A stretch of 64,000 bases of DNA from Deltaproteobacteria bacterium (lineage in GTDB: Bacteria > Desulfobacterota > Binatia > HRBIN30 > CADEER01). Under the pieces are notes generated by a model. It did no database searches and was not told the DNA's origin. It saw nothing but the letters and a program-made list of their open reading frames with translations. The stretch is from NCBI GenBank assembly GCA_029262455.1, contig JAJCZJ010000020.1:248001-312000 (forward strand). The letters run 5' to 3'. A program made the position numbers and the translations under genes. Shown piece after piece: positions 62,487 to 64,000 of the stretch. The first letter of the stretch is position 1, and each line of letters begins with the position of its first letter.

Positions 62487-63935
62487 CGCCACGCCCAGTT
62501 TGAATTTACGAATCTTGTCGAATAGGGCACGCCTGGTGATTCCCAGATCCTCCGCTGTTTTCGTTCGATTCCACGAGTTCCTTTCGAGAGCATCCCTTAG
62601 CAAACCGGCTTCATAGCGTTCCAAATCATTTCGAAAACTTGAAGCGTTGCCGTCGGCGGTGAGTCCAGGCGCGCGGTCGATCCGCTTGGAGAACATGTCG
62701 GCGGAGATATAGGAATCATCGTCTGCCAGCACAAACGCCCTTGCGATCTCGTTCGCCAATTCGCGAACGTTTCCCGGAAAGTCGTGAGCCGACAGGACAT
62801 CAAGCGCTTCGCTCGTGCAGCCCAGCACGCGTCGAGCACCAGACCGATTGAATTGGTCGACGAAGTGTTGCGCAAGCAATGGGATATCTTCCTTCCGCTC
62901 GCGCAACGGAGGTAGACTCAGCGAAAACACATCTAAGCGAAAAAACAAATCCTGCCGAAACTTTCCTTCGGCAACGTCTTTCTCGAGATCGTGATGAGTC
63001 GCCGCAATCAGTCTGACATCGACACTGCGAGGGATATTCTCGCCAACGCGACGAACTTCCCGCTCTTCAATTACCCTTAGCAGCTGGCTCTGCAGCTCAA
63101 CCGAACAATCACCGATCTCATCGAGAAAGAGCGTACCGCCGTTAGCTTGTTCGAAAAGCCCGGCCCGATCATCAATCGCGTCACTAAACTCTCCCATCTT
63201 GTGACCGAAGAGTTCACTCGAAAGATCTTTGGCGATCGCGACACAGCTCTCGGCGACAAACGGACCGTCCGCTCTGGGTCCGTTGTAGTGAATTGCGCGG
63301 GCAAGTAGGTCTTTCCCCGTACCGGTCTCACTCAAAATCAGAACGGTCGTATCCGAACGCGCAACTCGCTCCGCCAGGGCCAGGCTCTTGCCCAGCGCAG
63401 TACTGTTACCAACGATACCGTCAAAGCGATTCCGACCTTTCGCCTCACAGCGGAGTTGCGCATTCTCGACACGAAGTCGTCCGTTCGCTCGTCTCAGCTC
63501 CTCTTGCAAGCGCACGTTCTCCCGCTCGAGCCGGTACTTTTCCAGGCCCTGGGCAATCACTCCCAAGAGTTCATCTTTGTTCCACGGTTTCGTCAGATAT
63601 CGGTACACACTACCCGCATTGATCGCATCGATCAGAGAATCGATGTCCGTAAACCCCGTGAGAATGACCCGAACCAGATCCGGATACGGCTCCAGCGTTC
63701 GGCGAATGAACTCAACCCCCGACATTTCAGGCATCCGCTGATCAATGATTGCCAAGGCAATATCGGGATGCTCTGCAAGGGCTGAGAGCGCATCCTGACC
63801 GCTGGTCGCCGTATAAACCGTGTAGTCCATGCCCAGCGTTATTCTCAGGAGATCAACGCTGTCGAGCTCGTCATCGACGACGAGGATCGCGGCTTTCTCG
63901 CTATGAGCGCCGCTGGCGCTAGATTCTCCTGGCAT
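62463..63935 (-). CDS. NtrC-type response regulator with altered sigma-54 loop
   Basis: A 490-residue protein: receiver domain (acidic pocket DDE at 21-23, phospho-acceptor Asp65, Lys116), coiled linker (131-165), AAA+ domain and Fis-type HTH ([21 protein letters not shown]). Walker A ETGTGKD (203-209), Walker B LFLDEIGD (269-276) and the Arg fingers near 327-333 are kept. However, the sigma-54-contacting loop that is normally GAFTGA reads GEFSDA (248-253). The receiver ([13 protein letters not shown]) resembles HupR/HoxA-type regulators, some of which act without sigma-54. No kinase gene adjacent. Confidence 0.9.
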   Translation of the reverse strand: MPGESSASGAHSEKAAILVVDDELDSVDLLRITLGMDYTVYTATSGQDALSALAEHPDIALAIIDQRMPEMSGVEFIRRTLEPYPDLVRVILTGFTDIDSLIDAINAGSVYRYLTKPWNKDELLGVIAQGLEKYRLERENVRLQEELRRANGRLRVENAQLRCEAKGRNRFDGIVGNSTALGKSLALAERVARSDTTVLILSETGTGKDLLARAIHYNGPRADGPFVAESCVAIAKDLSSELFGHKMGEFSDAIDDRAGLFEQANGGTLFLDEIGDCSVELQSQLLRVIEEREVRRVGENIPRSVDVRLIAATHHDLEKDVAEGKFRQDLFFRLDVFSLSLPPLRERKEDIPLLAQHFVDQFNRSGARRVLGCTSEALDVLSAHDFPGNVRELANEIARAFVLADDDSYISADMFSKRIDRAPGLTADGNASSFRNDLERYEAGLLRDALERNSWNRTKTAEDLGITRRALFDKIRKFKLGVASQYGDPQ

Positions 63936-64000
63936 AGAGGTCGGAGCCTATCTCACCGAAAGACCGGCGGTCAAAGACCGATGCGGACCCAAATGGGCGC
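63936..64000. other. Upstream region of the NtrC-type regulator gene
   Basis: Only 65 bp remain to the window edge. I see no distinct promoter or operator in them. Confidence 0.4.

Overview
The window is 64 kb of GC-rich bacterial chromosome, densely coded on both strands. I see no rRNA, tRNA, prophage, insertion sequence or CRISPR array. I call about 50 protein genes, the first cut by the left edge. The flavour is that of a soil or aquatic 'deltaproteobacterial' lineage. The clues are Tat-dependent and lipoprotein hydrolases, Myxococcus-type cysteine-rich repeats, CSLREA/choice-of-anchor beta-helix proteins, doubled dockerin-like EF-hand segments with Thr/Pro linkers, a DUF3604 protein, and many oxidoreductases for hydrophobic compounds. 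My best guess is Candidatus Binatota or a neighbouring lineage (Desulfobacterota/Myxococcota). This is inference from gene content, not a phylogeny.

Layout. 1-8 kb: HflX tail, Tat amidohydrolase, MaoC dehydratase, pyruvate kinase, an operon of TetR regulator, unknown secreted protein and uracil-DNA glycosylase, and a divergent TauD dioxygenase. 8-14 kb (minus strand): MFS transporter, TIM-barrel epimerase, P450 and TonB receptor, which look like an uptake-and-oxidation set. 14-30 kb: secreted or surface proteins (DUF1566, SdrD B-like, two beta-helix proteins, DUF3604, ThuA-like) mixed with an MDR dehydrogenase, HU protein, SDR, methyltransferase and MAPEG. 30-38 kb: epoxide hydrolase, D-aminoacylase-like amidohydrolase, lipoprotein endonuclease/phosphatase, BASS transporter, orphan histidine kinase and PhoD-like phosphatase.

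38.7-43.3 kb holds a pair of adjacent genes that together look like one VioB/RebD/StaD-type enzyme split in two (638 + 351 residues), followed by a GH10 xylanase lipoprotein. 43.4-51.2 kb is a molybdenum (or tungsten) island: a membrane protein that looks like an EcfT-EcfS fusion joined by 16 glycines, two molybdenum-storage-protein subunits, ModA, ModB, ModC, a small lipoprotein, and two secreted proteins sharing an OB-fold-like module. Overlapping stop/start codons tie most of it into one operon. 51.3-55.4 kb encodes a 1,383-residue exported protein with 15 Cys/Trp-rich repeats and a C-terminal sorting-signal-like tail.

55.6-64 kb: small membrane protein, Baeyer-Villiger-type monooxygenase, a GT-C-like membrane protein with its partner, a SEC-C mini-protein, cysteine synthase with a YeiH-type sulfate exporter, and an NtrC-type regulator whose GAFTGA loop is altered to GEFSDA. 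The most interesting places are the split VioB-like pair, the molybdenum island with its fused transporter, the repeat protein, and the atypical NtrC regulator.
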